This document shows, one piece after another, positions 34,106 through 43,210 of a stretch of DNA of 64,000 bases. The stretch is from Pirellulales bacterium (GTDB lineage Bacteria > Planctomycetota > Planctomycetia > Pirellulales > JACPPG01). How positions within the stretch are numbered: position 1 is the first letter of the stretch; each line of letters opens with the position of its first letter. The notes beneath the pieces were generated by a model that searched no databases, was not told the origin of the DNA, and saw only the letters and a program-made list of their open reading frames with translations. The stretch spans positions 124,001 through 188,000 of the forward strand of contig DASZWQ010000050.1 in the NCBI GenBank assembly GCA_035546535.1. Direction: 5' to 3'. The translations under genes were made by a program, and so were the position numbers.

Positions 34106-34888
34106 ATGACGATTTGGGATTCCTTGAAGCTCGACGGCCGGAGGGCGCTCGTGACCGGCGGCAGCCGGGGTCTGGGGCTGGAAATGGCCCGCGCGCTGGG
34201 CGAGGCCGGCGCCGCGTTAGTCCTGGTCGGCCGCGACGCCCAGCAACTCGAAGCCGCCCAGCGCGAGTTAGCAGCCACGTGCAAGGCGCCGATCTCCCTG
34301 CTACCGGCCGATCTGTCGGCACCAGCAGAAGCCGAGAAGATGTGTCAGCAGGCGCTTGCGCAGTTCGATTCGATTGACATTCTGATCAATAACGTCGGCG
34401 GCCGGCGGATCAACGTTCCGACCGAAAGTCTGGAATTGGCCGATTGGCAGCGGATTGTCGATTTGAACCTCACCCAAGCGTTTCTATGTACCAAGCTGAT
34501 TGGTGGCGCGATGCTCCCGCGCGGGCGCGGACGCGTGATCAACGTGGCGTCGATCTCGGCGCTCGTGGCCGGCAAGCAGATGCGCGGCCGCACTTACGAA
34601 ACGACCAAAGCAGCACTGGCCATGTTCACCAAGGCCGTGGCCGCGGATTGGGCTCCGCATGGCGTCACGATCAATGCCATCGCGCCTGGCACATTTCTCA
34701 CCGACGCCAATCGTCGCTGGTTCGGCGAGCGACCCGAACTGCGACAAGAGATCGAGGCGACGATTCCCATGGGCCGCCTGGGCGAGCCGCGCGAAATCGG
34801 CGGCCTCGCGCTGTACCTGGCCAGCGATGCGGCCAGCTACGTCACCGGCTCGATGATCGTCGTCGACGGCGGTCGATTGCTGTGGTAG
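34106..34888 (+). CDS. Short-chain dehydrogenase/reductase
   Basis: 260 residues, classical SDR. Cofactor motif TGGSRGLGLEMA (TGxxxGxG), NNVGG in place of NNAG, NVASIS with the catalytic Ser, and the YETTK form of YxxxK in GRTYETTKAAL. The C-terminal ITINAIAPGTFLT and YVTGSMIVVDGG are typical. It oxidises or reduces an unknown alcohol/ketone with NAD(P)(H); many relatives act on sugar acids (gluconate 5-dehydrogenase type). The triad is intact, in contrast to the SDR at 38943. Confidence 0.88.
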   Translation: MTIWDSLKLDGRRALVTGGSRGLGLEMARALGEAGAALVLVGRDAQQLEAAQRELAATCKAPISLLPADLSAPAEAEKMCQQALAQFDSIDILINNVGGRRINVPTESLELADWQRIVDLNLTQAFLCTKLIGGAMLPRGRGRVINVASISALVAGKQMRGRTYETTKAALAMFTKAVAADWAPHGVTINAIAPGTFLTDANRRWFGERPELRQEIEATIPMGRLGEPREIGGLALYLASDAASYVTGSMIVVDGGRLLW

Positions 34889-34897
34889 CCGCGAACG

Positions 34898-35275
34898 CTA
34901 GTGCGACAGCCGACGCGAGATTTCCATAACGTCGGAAAAGTAAGTGTGACAGTGCGGGCAGAGCGTGTAGCAGACACGCACCTCGCGTTTGCACTTCGGA
35001 CAGATTTTCGTATCCCGCGCCGCCATGCTCGATTGAATGAGGCTCGAGCCCGAGCTGCCCGCCATGTCGTTTGACGGCGCCTCCTCGTGCACCGGACGAT
35101 CGTCGATCGCCGGCGGCGGCCCGATCAGGTCGGCGATGGCATCCTCGCTCAAGGGCTCGGGGAGCTTGGGAACGAGGACGCGGGCCTGACACTTCGGGCA
35201 AAGCCCGGTCTGGCCGGCGTACTTGTCCTTGACCTTCAACAAGTGCCCATTCGGGCACTGAAACTGAATCGACAT
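34898..35275 (-). CDS. Zinc-ribbon protein
   Basis: 125 residues from ATG 35275 with GGAGGGG upstream; the longer frame is not needed. The N-terminus MSIQFQCPNGHLLKVKDKYA with a following CPKC forms one zinc ribbon, and the C-terminus has a second with CPKCKREVRVCYTLCPHC. The middle (about residues 40-85) is polar and probably disordered. No enzymatic domain; a nucleic-acid- or protein-binding role is plausible. Such two-ribbon proteins recur in planctomycetes, but I know no function. Confidence 0.75.
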   Translation of the reverse strand: MSIQFQCPNGHLLKVKDKYAGQTGLCPKCQARVLVPKLPEPLSEDAIADLIGPPPAIDDRPVHEEAPSNDMAGSSGSSLIQSSMAARDTKICPKCKREVRVCYTLCPHCHTYFSDVMEISRRLSH

Positions 35276-35684
35276 CCGGCGACCCCTCCGGCTGCGCAGC
35301 AACCGAAACGTTTGTGTCGCGATGCCTCGCCGCGCCCGTCGCGGCGTCTCTATCCCCAGCCTTCGGCCACGCGCCAAAGGGTGTCCGTCAATGATTGAAG
35401 GAGCAAGCGCGGCTTCAGCGCGACTTGCTGACTAGGACACGACAGGGCCGGATGAAAAGAATGGATGAAACGGACTAGCGCCCCCGCCACGCCCGAGAGT
35501 CAGGCGCAACCGCGCGAGCCGCACATAAGAAGCCCCCGCGGCAACAACCCATCCCCCTGCTCGTACTGTACTCACAGCCTTACAGGAAATCCAGAGAAGT
35601 TGCTCCAAGCTGCCTTCCAGCTTGGCAGAGCACACACTCACACGCGACGCGGGAGAGGCCTGAAGGCGCCCGAGCGCGACCGGG
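35276..35684. other. Intergenic region without a gene
   Basis: 409 bases between two minus-strand genes. I see no open frame with a credible protein, no clear promoter and no terminator. A weak inverted repeat around 35403-35430 (GCAAGCGCGG ... CGCGACTTGC) is the only structure noticed. Confidence 0.5.
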
Positions 35685-36653
35685 TTACCCGTCGAGGACC
35701 TCGACGCGCGCCGGCTCGTTTAGGGCGCAAACGATCTGACTTGTAACATCGCGACCGAGAGGTCCCTCGCTAAGTTGCGTGCGCACCTGCCGGGCCGTTT
35801 CTTCGCTTGGCAATGCGGCGAAGATGGTCGGTCCCCAAGACGACTGTGCGACGCCGACAACGCCCAGGCGCCGCAACTCGTCGACCGTGGCCTCAGCCAG
35901 GCTCGTGGCGAAGACACCCCCTTGCTGCGGCGCAAAGCAGCGGCCTGCTTCCTGGCCGTAGCGATACAGCGCCTGACTGAAGAGATCGAAGCGCCCTTCC
36001 ATGGCCGCCGGCAGCAGGCCCAGCATCGCCTCTCGGCACATGCGTGCCGAGGCCTCAAGCGACACGGCAGGCAGGCCTTCAAATGCCCGACGCTCTGCCT
36101 CGCCCGAGAGCCCTTCGCAATTTGCCTGTCGCACGAGGAGGAACCGCCACTGTGTGGGAATGGGGACTCGACATAAAAGCGGTGCCACTTCGCTCTCGGC
36201 GCTTTTGCCCGCCTCGGCAATCAGCCCTCCGTGAAAAAACCCGTACAGGCCCACGGCCGAGCGCCGGCCTCGCCCAAGCGTTTGCGCCAAGGCAGCCGTC
36301 GCAGGTTCAGGCAAGTTAAAAAGCGCCGTCATGCCCTCCGCGACAGCCAGCGCCAATTGCGTGCCGCTTCCCAGGCCGACGTGCGCCGGGGGGGTTTCGA
36401 GGATTTCGATGCGGCAAAGCCCCGCGCGATTGAACCAATCGGCCTCGGCGACCCGTTCGGCATGGCGCAGCGCGATCTCAGCCGACGGTCCCTCGGTCGA
36501 GAGTCTGTCGGCTGCAGTCATCCTCAGCCGCACGGCCGGCGCGTCGACCATCGCCCCCACCCCGCCGAACTCGCGCGTTCCGGGCTGACCAAAGGCGAAC
36601 AAACCGAAGTGCAATCGGCTGCCCGTAGTGACAAGAACCGCGCGGCGAGACAT
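35685..36653 (-). CDS. RFAP synthase (beta-ribofuranosylaminobenzene 5'-phosphate synthase)-like, GHMP fold
   Basis: 322 residues. GHMP-kinase-like protein: N-terminal VTTGSRLHFGLFAF and the Gly-rich loop PPAHVGLGSGTQLALAVA. In archaea and H4MPT-using bacteria this family joins a 4-hydroxybenzoate-type acid with PRPP to build the methanopterin arylamine branch (EC 2.4.2.54); kinase activity is not expected. The context supports it: a DUF447 gene 8 bases upstream and a dihydropteroate-synthase-like gene further upstream in the same orientation. Inferred role: H4MPT biosynthesis for C1 transfer. Confidence 0.82.
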   Translation of the reverse strand: MSRRAVLVTTGSRLHFGLFAFGQPGTREFGGVGAMVDAPAVRLRMTAADRLSTEGPSAEIALRHAERVAEADWFNRAGLCRIEILETPPAHVGLGSGTQLALAVAEGMTALFNLPEPATAALAQTLGRGRRSAVGLYGFFHGGLIAEAGKSAESEVAPLLCRVPIPTQWRFLLVRQANCEGLSGEAERRAFEGLPAVSLEASARMCREAMLGLLPAAMEGRFDLFSQALYRYGQEAGRCFAPQQGGVFATSLAEATVDELRRLGVVGVAQSSWGPTIFAALPSEETARQVRTQLSEGPLGRDVTSQIVCALNEPARVEVLDG

Positions 36654-36661
36654 GCACTTCC

Positions 36662-37291
36662 TTACGGCGCGGAGGACGCGCCCGGGCGGGAGGGGTGAAA
36701 TTCAGGATCGGCCGCGTTTTCTCTCTGGTCATCGAGCGCGTGCCGAAGGAAATCTTCGAGAAACGCAAAGGCGCGATCTTCGGCAGGGCCGGCGGTTTTT
36801 TCCACCAGCACCGCCAGGCGACGCATCTCGGCCGTGATCGTCTCGGCCGGCAGAAAGTTGACGCGTGTGGCCAGGATCGCTGCCTCGACCACGGCGTGCT
36901 TGGCCCGATTGAAGCCCAAAAAATCGCGCAGCACGCCCCGTTCGACGACTTCGGCAATCAGGCAGGCCCGGGGCTCGCTAAGATCGATTTCTCGAACTTC
37001 GAAGGCGAACCAGCGGCAGGCATCAGCCAGGACCCAAATGTCCCTTCGCGAACCCGGAATGAGCCGCGGCAAGGTCTCGAGCCGGCCCACGGCGGCCCGC
37101 GCCAACAGCTCGACATCATCCGTGACGTGAAATACGCCCTGCCGGCTGCGCACCAGGTTTTTGAGCGTGGTTGAAGTCTGATACGGGCGCAACCTCAGCC
37201 GCGAGATTCCCTCGTCGACAATCGGGCCCATCGGTGCAATATGCACCGAACCGTCGTCGTTCGTGGTGGTAACGATGCCTTCGAGAATCAT
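36662..37291 (-). CDS. DUF447 family protein
   Basis: 209 residues from ATG 37291, at the conserved-looking MILEGIVTTTNDDGSVHIAPMGP. The family is flavin-reductase-like in fold (split barrel) and occurs in H4MPT gene clusters of methylotrophs and archaea; its biochemical role is not established to my knowledge. It lies 8 bases from the RFAP synthase start, so the two are coupled. About 180 bases separate it from the upstream DHPS-like gene. Confidence 0.8.
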   Translation of the reverse strand: MILEGIVTTTNDDGSVHIAPMGPIVDEGISRLRLRPYQTSTTLKNLVRSRQGVFHVTDDVELLARAAVGRLETLPRLIPGSRRDIWVLADACRWFAFEVREIDLSEPRACLIAEVVERGVLRDFLGFNRAKHAVVEAAILATRVNFLPAETITAEMRRLAVLVEKTAGPAEDRAFAFLEDFLRHALDDQRENAADPEFHPSRPGASSAP

Positions 37292-37468
37292 GTTGGCGGC
37301 AGGGGTAGTTAAAGGCCCGAACCTAAGCGGCCATTGGCGCACACCCGGGAAAAATCCAGCATACCGCCGCGCGGCTTCACGCTGAAGGACCGGCCGCGCG
37401 AAGGTAGTGGCCGCGAACTCCCTCTCCCTCCGGCCGCCGGGAGAGGGACCCGACCGCAAACGCCGTCC

Positions 37469-38887
37469 TTAAGATTTCTCATCCGACAGATCGCAAGGAG
37501 GGGAGTTTTTAACGCGCCGGCCCGCGTGGCTGTCCTCGGCCACGGTGAGCAGTCCCCAGTTGAGCGCTTCGTCCTGCCGATAGTCCTTGCCAAGCGTCAG
37601 GGCCGTGCGCGCTTTGGCCAGTTCGTAGCCAAGGTAAAAGGCGTGGCTTGCCTCGAGCGGACGCTTGCTTTCGTTCTGGATGCGCGCCAGTAGCTCGTAG
37701 GGATCGGTGCCCTGCAGGTGAAGTCCGGCGCTGATCACGTGCAATTGGCCCGAGTCTACGAAAACTCGATAATTCGGATCCTTGATCTCCCGCGCAAGTC
37801 GCTCGAGCTCCGCGGCCCCGCGCTCGTGAACACGCGCGTCTCGCAGCATCACCAGTCGCTCGTCGACGTGCTTCGGCAGAACCTTCTTCTCGACGGCATG
37901 AAACGCCAGGCGCCGCGCCACATCGCATTCCCGCACTGAGCTGCGCGCCCAGTTGATGACCTGCGTCGTCAGCACACTGTCGATGCGCAGCTCCTGACAG
38001 AAGCCGATCAGCATGGCATTGACGCCAGCCGAATCGACGTCGGTCAGCTCCGTGAGGTTACCGATCCCCATCATCATCGCCGTGTTGGGATAGCGGCGGC
38101 GCACGTCGAGGTACCGCCCCAGGCTGCGGGCAAAGCCGAAGCCGATCGGCTCGAGAATCGGGTCGAGGCGCACAGGCACGTTTGCGGCCTGCAATCGCGC
38201 AATCGTATCGTCGAGTCCAGCCAGCGATTCCGGGACGTCCGGCACGACGACGACCTCACATCCCCAATCGACGGCGCGCTGGACGTTTGTGGAATTCACC
38301 GACAGGACCAGCTCAGCCCCGGCCCGGACGGCGCGTTCGACCTCGTCGGGATTCATGCTGTCGATCGAGATACGCAACGACTCGTCGCGGAGCATGCGCA
38401 CGGCATCAGCAACGTCGGCCCAGTCCTCGCCGGGATTGCAGCCCAGGTCGATCACATCCGCGCCGTCAGCGGCCAAAGCACGGGCCTCGCGCAGCAGTTC
38501 CTCACGTGAGAGGCGCGGCGCATGATTGATTTCGGCCAGTATTTCCATCGAGTATTTGCCGTAATCGGTGTGCTGTGTCCCCTCGGCGCTAAACCACTCA
38601 GGCAGGTCGCGCAAATCCTTCGGTCCGCGATCGACGGGGACGCCCGCCGCCGTCTGCACGTCGTGCAAGTCGCCCAGGCAATAACCGGGCAGAACCACGC
38701 GCGTTGTGCCGGCAGGGAGCGCCAGTCGCTGCGCCACCCAGCGCGGGGTCATCAGCGCCGCGACCGATATGCCCAACACGCTCACCGAGTAATCGAAGTC
38801 GGCGCGCGGGGCCAGATCCGCCAGCACGTTGTGCAGGCTCTCCGCGGCCAATCGACCCGTGACGAAATGGACATGCTCTCGGTTCAT
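37469..38887 (-). CDS. Dihydropteroate synthase-like protein, H4MPT pathway
   Basis: 472 residues from ATG 38887; the frame is open far upstream but antisense-like. The TIM-barrel pterin-binding region (about 145-390) has DVIDLGCNPGEDWADV, RISIDSMNPDEVERA, ELVLSVNSTN and PVRLDPILEPIGFGFA. The long form, with N- and C-terminal extensions, resembles the archaeal methanopterin dihydropteroate-synthase-related family (MJ0107/TIGR00284 type) rather than FolP (about 280 residues). It would couple a dihydropterin to the arylamine made through RFAP synthase encoded downstream. It follows the SDR gene by 55 bases. Confidence 0.83.
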   Translation of the reverse strand: MNREHVHFVTGRLAAESLHNVLADLAPRADFDYSVSVLGISVAALMTPRWVAQRLALPAGTTRVVLPGYCLGDLHDVQTAAGVPVDRGPKDLRDLPEWFSAEGTQHTDYGKYSMEILAEINHAPRLSREELLREARALAADGADVIDLGCNPGEDWADVADAVRMLRDESLRISIDSMNPDEVERAVRAGAELVLSVNSTNVQRAVDWGCEVVVVPDVPESLAGLDDTIARLQAANVPVRLDPILEPIGFGFARSLGRYLDVRRRYPNTAMMMGIGNLTELTDVDSAGVNAMLIGFCQELRIDSVLTTQVINWARSSVRECDVARRLAFHAVEKKVLPKHVDERLVMLRDARVHERGAAELERLAREIKDPNYRVFVDSGQLHVISAGLHLQGTDPYELLARIQNESKRPLEASHAFYLGYELAKARTALTLGKDYRQDEALNWGLLTVAEDSHAGRRVKNSPPCDLSDEKS

Positions 38888-38942
38888 CGATCGATGGCGC
38901 GCCGTGCTGCCCGGCAGTTTGCAAATACCAAGGCGCGGGTCC

Positions 38943-39692
38943 TCAATGGCCTCCGTTAACGGCCACAATTTGCCCGGTGATGAACGCGGCCGCCGGCGAG
39001 GCAAGGAACGTTGCGGTGCGGGCCACATCCTCGGGCGTGCCCCAGCGGGCCAACAGCGCTTCGCGCACCGCGCGGTCTTGCCAATCCTGCGAGGCGTTTT
39101 CACCCCAGGAGGTTTTGATCCAGCCCGGCGCCAGGCAATTGACGCGCACGTGCGGGGCGAGCGAACGAGCAAGGCTTTTGGTAAAGGCCATGATCGCCCC
39201 CTTGGTGGTCGCGAACAGTTCGCCGCTGTCACCGGCCATGCCGCTTTCGGCCTGATCCCAACCGACGTTCAAAATCACGCCACGGCCGGCCGTTTTCATT
39301 CGCGCACCGGCGAGCCGCGAAAGCGCGATCGTTCCGCGTACATCGACCTGCCAAAGCGCGTCGAGTTTCTTTTCAAAGGGCCAACGTGCGGCTTCGCCCG
39401 TGAGCGTGTCGGCGCCGGCGTTGTTGACCCAAATATCGACCTTGCCGCGCCAGGCCCAGGCGCGGTCGACAAACTGTCGCGCTTGCGCCGGATCGGCAAT
39501 GTCGGCCATTTCCACGGCGGAGTCCGCTCCCTGCCGGCGCACGGTATCCGTCACCGCCCGGGCGGCCTCGCTCGAGCGCCGGCCGTGGACCAGCACCGCG
39601 GCGCCGGCGGCCGCAAATTCGAGCGCAATCGCGCGACCGATACCGCTGGTAGAGCCTGTGACGACCGCGGTTAGTCCCTGAAGCGAGGTCAT
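38943..39692 (-). CDS. SDR-fold protein lacking Ser and Tyr of the triad
   Basis: 249 residues from ATG 39692. The Rossmann motif TGSTSGIGRA and NNAG are intact, so NAD(P) binding is likely. The catalytic residues are altered: YxxxK reads FATTK (Phe160, Lys164), the usual Ser is replaced in LNVGWDQAES, and the Asn of the tetrad is Asp in QVDVRG. The C-terminal IVAVNGGH is normal. Position at the head of the H4MPT cluster suggests a pterin-related reductase or binding protein, but with these changes classical SDR chemistry is doubtful. Alternatively a different proton donor is used. Confidence 0.8.
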   Translation of the reverse strand: MTSLQGLTAVVTGSTSGIGRAIALEFAAAGAAVLVHGRRSSEAARAVTDTVRRQGADSAVEMADIADPAQARQFVDRAWAWRGKVDIWVNNAGADTLTGEAARWPFEKKLDALWQVDVRGTIALSRLAGARMKTAGRGVILNVGWDQAESGMAGDSGELFATTKGAIMAFTKSLARSLAPHVRVNCLAPGWIKTSWGENASQDWQDRAVREALLARWGTPEDVARTATFLASPAAAFITGQIVAVNGGH

Positions 39693-39966
39693 GAAGCTTA
39701 TTTGGAGAGTGAGCGATTGAGTTCGGATGAGCCGGTTTATACTTAACTTGTAGTCCCGGCCAGGGCCGCGGACAAGGAATGCCGCGTGGCGCTGCGGGCC
39801 TTCCTCCGCCCGCACTATCGAGCGCTCGAGGTGCACGCGCCACCGTTCGGTCAGGCGCGGCTCGCGTTAGCGGTTCGCGGCGTTACAATCTCTGCTTCTC
39901 GGCGATTTGTTTTCCACTCACGCGTCCTCTCTCGATCCGCCCGCGGAGCCCCGATTCCTGAGCGAC

Positions 39967-41130
39967 ATGGACAATCCCATCCGTGCAGAACTGATCCGCG
40001 ACCGGCTGGCGACGACCGCCTTTGCATTCCGCGGGTACAACAACACCAACTTGGGGCGGACGGCCGAGCTGCTCGAACATCGAGTCTACGGGCCCGTCGT
40101 CGAGCGGTATCTGCGCGAAGACTCGGAAGCCTGCTCCGAGGCGACGGGCCGCAAGTTCGATCTGGTGAGCCGCGTGCGATCGCGGCGCGAAAGTTCGCTG
40201 GACACCTTCGCCGAAGACATTCCGCTGATCGTGGCCGTAGAGCGCGCCCAAATCGCGCTCTTGAAAGAATTCTTCGACATCGACTATCGCCGGTCGCGAC
40301 TGGCGCTGGGCTACAGCATCGGCGAGATCGCGGCCCTGGTGTGCAGCGGTGTCTACGAAATGCCCGACCTGCTGAGACCGCTTCTGTATTTGTCGGATGA
40401 TTGCGTCGAGTTGGCGAAAACCGTGACCATGGGGGTCGTCTTCTCGCGCGGGCCGGCGCTCGACCTGGACGCCATTCTCCGCCTGTGTACCAAGATCACG
40501 GCCGAAGCGCACGGCATCATCGATATGTCGAGCCATCTGGCCCCTAATACCGTGCTGCTGCTGGGGCAGAACGCAACGATCGACCGCTTCAAGGAGCTCA
40601 TGCCCGAGGCGCTGGGAAAGCAGGTCCACCTGCGGAAGAATTCCTACAAATGGCCGCCGTTGCACACGTCGATCTTGTGGAGCAAGAATCTTTCGAACCG
40701 GGCGGCTGCCACCATGCAAACGGTGCGCGGCGGTTTTATCGCGCCGGTGCCCCCCATACTTTCGATGGTAAACGGTAAGGTCGCGTACAACGACTACAAC
40801 AGCCGCAACCTGATGAACCGCTGGGTCGATCAGCCGCAGCGAATGTGGGATTCGATCAACGAGCTTTTGACGATGGGAATCGATCTGATTCTGCACGTCG
40901 GCCCCGAGCCGAATCTGCTTCCGGCGACGTTCCAGCGCATCAGCGATAACGTCAACGCCCAGGTGAATCGCTGGTCCTTAAAGAGCAGCCTGGGCCGGCG
41001 CGCCGTGATGGGCATTGTGCGACGCCCGTGGCTGGCGAAGGTGATCACCTCGCGGGCGGCGATTCTACGTACGCCGTTCGTCGCGCATGTGGTTGTCGAG
41101 GACTGGCTGCTGGCACAAGAAGTGCGATAG
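39967..41130 (+). CDS. Stand-alone acyltransferase, FabD-like
   Basis: 387 residues from ATG 39967 (another ATG lies 20 codons upstream). The malonyl/acyl-transferase fold is recognised from LGYSIGEIAALVCSG with Ser in GxSxG, and a later His in WPPLHTS. The N-terminal FPGQG oxyanion motif is replaced by FRGYNNTNLG. The Arg that binds the malonyl carboxylate in FabD is not found in the following helix (LLYLSDDCVELA). The protein is longer than FabD (about 310). So it is likely an acyltransferase for a non-malonyl substrate. It diverges from the H4MPT cluster and converges on a propeller gene. Confidence 0.7.
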   Translation: MDNPIRAELIRDRLATTAFAFRGYNNTNLGRTAELLEHRVYGPVVERYLREDSEACSEATGRKFDLVSRVRSRRESSLDTFAEDIPLIVAVERAQIALLKEFFDIDYRRSRLALGYSIGEIAALVCSGVYEMPDLLRPLLYLSDDCVELAKTVTMGVVFSRGPALDLDAILRLCTKITAEAHGIIDMSSHLAPNTVLLLGQNATIDRFKELMPEALGKQVHLRKNSYKWPPLHTSILWSKNLSNRAAATMQTVRGGFIAPVPPILSMVNGKVAYNDYNSRNLMNRWVDQPQRMWDSINELLTMGIDLILHVGPEPNLLPATFQRISDNVNAQVNRWSLKSSLGRRAVMGIVRRPWLAKVITSRAAILRTPFVAHVVVEDWLLAQEVR

Positions 41131-41150
41131 CACGGAGTCCGGCGAGAAAG

Positions 41151-42782
41151 TTACTTTTCGGCGGACGGTTCGGCCGCATCCGCCAGCGGCAGTTCGTAGC
41201 ACACGGCTTCCTCGTGATTCCGCACAAGTAGCTTGTTGCCGGAAATCGCCGGATTGTTCCATGTCTTAGCCGTCAGCGCCGTGATGCGCCCCAGCTCGAC
41301 GAAGGATTTTGGCTGCGGGTCGACCAGGGCCAGTTCGCCCGCTTCCCCTTGCACCAGCAGCAAATCACCGACCAGCAGCAGTTGCCCGTGCTGGTAGCGA
41401 CCGCCGCGCCAGCGGCGCTTCCCGGTCTCGGCTTCGACGCAGCACAGGACACCGTCGTCCAGTGCGTAGACGAAGTTGTCGAGAAGAACCATGTCGGCAA
41501 ACTTCGATTTCAGATTGCGCAGATTCCGATCGGCCCACAACTGCTCAGCGGTGAATATTCCATCGCTACCAGGCACGATGCGCAACAGCGCGCTACCGAT
41601 TCCGTAGCCGGCCGAAACCAGCACCGTGTCGTCGCCGGTGACCAGCGGTTCGGCACACTTGGGATTCGGTTCTGGCCAGTCAAAGGTCCACAAGATCCGA
41701 CCGTCGGCCGGGTCATGCCCGGCAACATTCGGCCGATTGATGATCACGATCTGCCGCCGCCCGGCGAGCGTGGCCAAGAGAGGCGAACTGTAGCTGGAGG
41801 CCGCGCTGCCGGCGTGCCATAGTTCGTCGCCCGTCCGCTTGTCGTAAGCGACCAGCGAATGCCCGTCCGGCCCGCCGGCCGAGACGACTACCGCGTCGTC
41901 GACGATGAGCGGCGAGCAACTCTTACCCCATTGGGGCTGAAGCTCCGGCGTGTCGGCGCCGTTTTCCTTGGCCACGTCGTGCGACCAGAGTCGCTTTCCC
42001 GTCGCCCCGTCGAGGCAATTCAAAAGGCCCCGCGCCCCCATCGTGTAGACGCGTCCCTCATCGATCGTCGGCGTGGAGCGTGGGCCGACGCCGGCCAGGA
42101 CCTCTTCGAACCGGGTCTTGTCGGCGTGATACCAGACGGGCTTACCGGTCGCCAGTTCGTAACAGACCACCAGCTCGTTTTCGCCGCGCTGCTCTTGCGT
42201 GACGGCGTAATTACCGACGATGGCAAACGAGCTCCAGGCCGCGCCGATCGGGCGGCGCCACAGCTCGCGCGGTGGGTGGCTCGACCAGTCCCGCGACAGC
42301 CGTGGCTCCGACACGCGACCGCTGCGATCCTTTCCCAGGAATTGGGGCGAATCGTCAGGCGTCGTCGTGCTCAGGTCGGCGGTGCCCCCCACGAGATCGG
42401 CAAATTCGCCGGCCAAGGCGACATCGTGCTTGGGCGTCCAACGCCAGGCGAGCTTGGGAACGACGTCCCCGGATGTTTCGTCGATGCGCACCAGGAGCAT
42501 GCCGATGCCGACCAGGCCCCCAAACGCGGCAAGCGTCCTCAGCCGCCCGCCCCACGACCAGGGCGCGGTGACCACCAGCCAGCCGAAGATTCCCAATGCC
42601 GTGCCGGCGATGGTCGAGGCCGACGTCAGGAAGGCAACCTGGTGATCCTTGTTTTCGCCGATCTGCGCCCATGCGCAGACGGCGCCAGCCGCCACGATCG
42701 CCAACGCGACCAATCCCCACCGCAGCGCGGGGGCGGGGCTCGCGTTTCCCTGCGGCCAACGTCGCGCCATCTCGGCCATCAT
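41151..42782 (-). CDS. Membrane-anchored PQQ-like beta-propeller protein
   Basis: 543 residues. Three hydrophobic segments lie at about 20-41, 50-77 and 82-100. The rest forms an eight-bladed PQQ-binding-like propeller with repeated blades such as YELATGKPVWYH, LDGATGKRLWSH, YDKRTGDELWHA and VEAETGKRRWRG. The repeats resemble BamB or quinoprotein dehydrogenases, but no PQQ-ligating Cys pair or metal site is apparent, so enzyme activity is doubtful. Planctomycetes encode many such proteins. It begins 6 bases after the end of ppiC on the same strand. Confidence 0.8.
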   Translation of the reverse strand: MMAEMARRWPQGNASPAPALRWGLVALAIVAAGAVCAWAQIGENKDHQVAFLTSASTIAGTALGIFGWLVVTAPWSWGGRLRTLAAFGGLVGIGMLLVRIDETSGDVVPKLAWRWTPKHDVALAGEFADLVGGTADLSTTTPDDSPQFLGKDRSGRVSEPRLSRDWSSHPPRELWRRPIGAAWSSFAIVGNYAVTQEQRGENELVVCYELATGKPVWYHADKTRFEEVLAGVGPRSTPTIDEGRVYTMGARGLLNCLDGATGKRLWSHDVAKENGADTPELQPQWGKSCSPLIVDDAVVVSAGGPDGHSLVAYDKRTGDELWHAGSAASSYSSPLLATLAGRRQIVIINRPNVAGHDPADGRILWTFDWPEPNPKCAEPLVTGDDTVLVSAGYGIGSALLRIVPGSDGIFTAEQLWADRNLRNLKSKFADMVLLDNFVYALDDGVLCCVEAETGKRRWRGGRYQHGQLLLVGDLLLVQGEAGELALVDPQPKSFVELGRITALTAKTWNNPAISGNKLLVRNHEEAVCYELPLADAAEPSAEK

Positions 42783-42788
42783 GGTCGG

Positions 42789-43073
42789 CTATTCCGTGCG
42801 ACTGGTGACTTCCAACAGGTGCCAGCCGAATTGCGTGCGCACGGGCCCTTGCACCTGGCCGACCGGCGCGCTGAACACGACTTTGTCGAATTCCGGCACC
42901 ATCCGGCCGGGCGCAAATTCGCCGAGATCACCCCCTTGCTGGCCCGACGGGCATTGCGAATGCTTCTTCGCCAGGTCGGCGAAATCAGCGCCCGCTTCGA
43001 TCTGCGTTTTCAGGCTTTCGCAGGTTTCCTTGGAAGGGACCAGAATGTGACGTGCTTTGGCTTTCTTCGCCAT
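42789..43073 (-). CDS. ppiC: Parvulin-type peptidyl-prolyl isomerase
   Basis: 94 residues from ATG 43073 with GGAGG upstream. It is a single-domain parvulin: the start KKAKARHILVPS and the conserved SQCPSGQQGGDLGEF plus MVPEFDKVVFS and TQFGWHLLEV are diagnostic. Length equals E. coli PpiC (93). There is no signal peptide, so it acts in the cytoplasm. The propeller gene follows 6 bases downstream and is probably co-transcribed. Confidence 0.9.
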   Translation of the reverse strand: MAKKAKARHILVPSKETCESLKTQIEAGADFADLAKKHSQCPSGQQGGDLGEFAPGRMVPEFDKVVFSAPVGQVQGPVRTQFGWHLLEVTSRTE

Positions 43074-43210
43074 CGATTTGCCTCCACGGTTGGCAGAAAA
43101 CTGACCCCTGGTGTTGTTATCGAGCTGAGCATGCGCCGGCACGCGGGCTGGCCCAGCGCACGCTCGTGCAGCATGACCACCATGCGGCTGATCGACGCTC
43201 TAGTCCGCAG

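Noticed and set aside
35403-35430. Weak inverted repeat in the 35276-35684 gap
   Set aside because: Imperfect arms, no T run, not near a gene end in the right orientation; not called as terminator.
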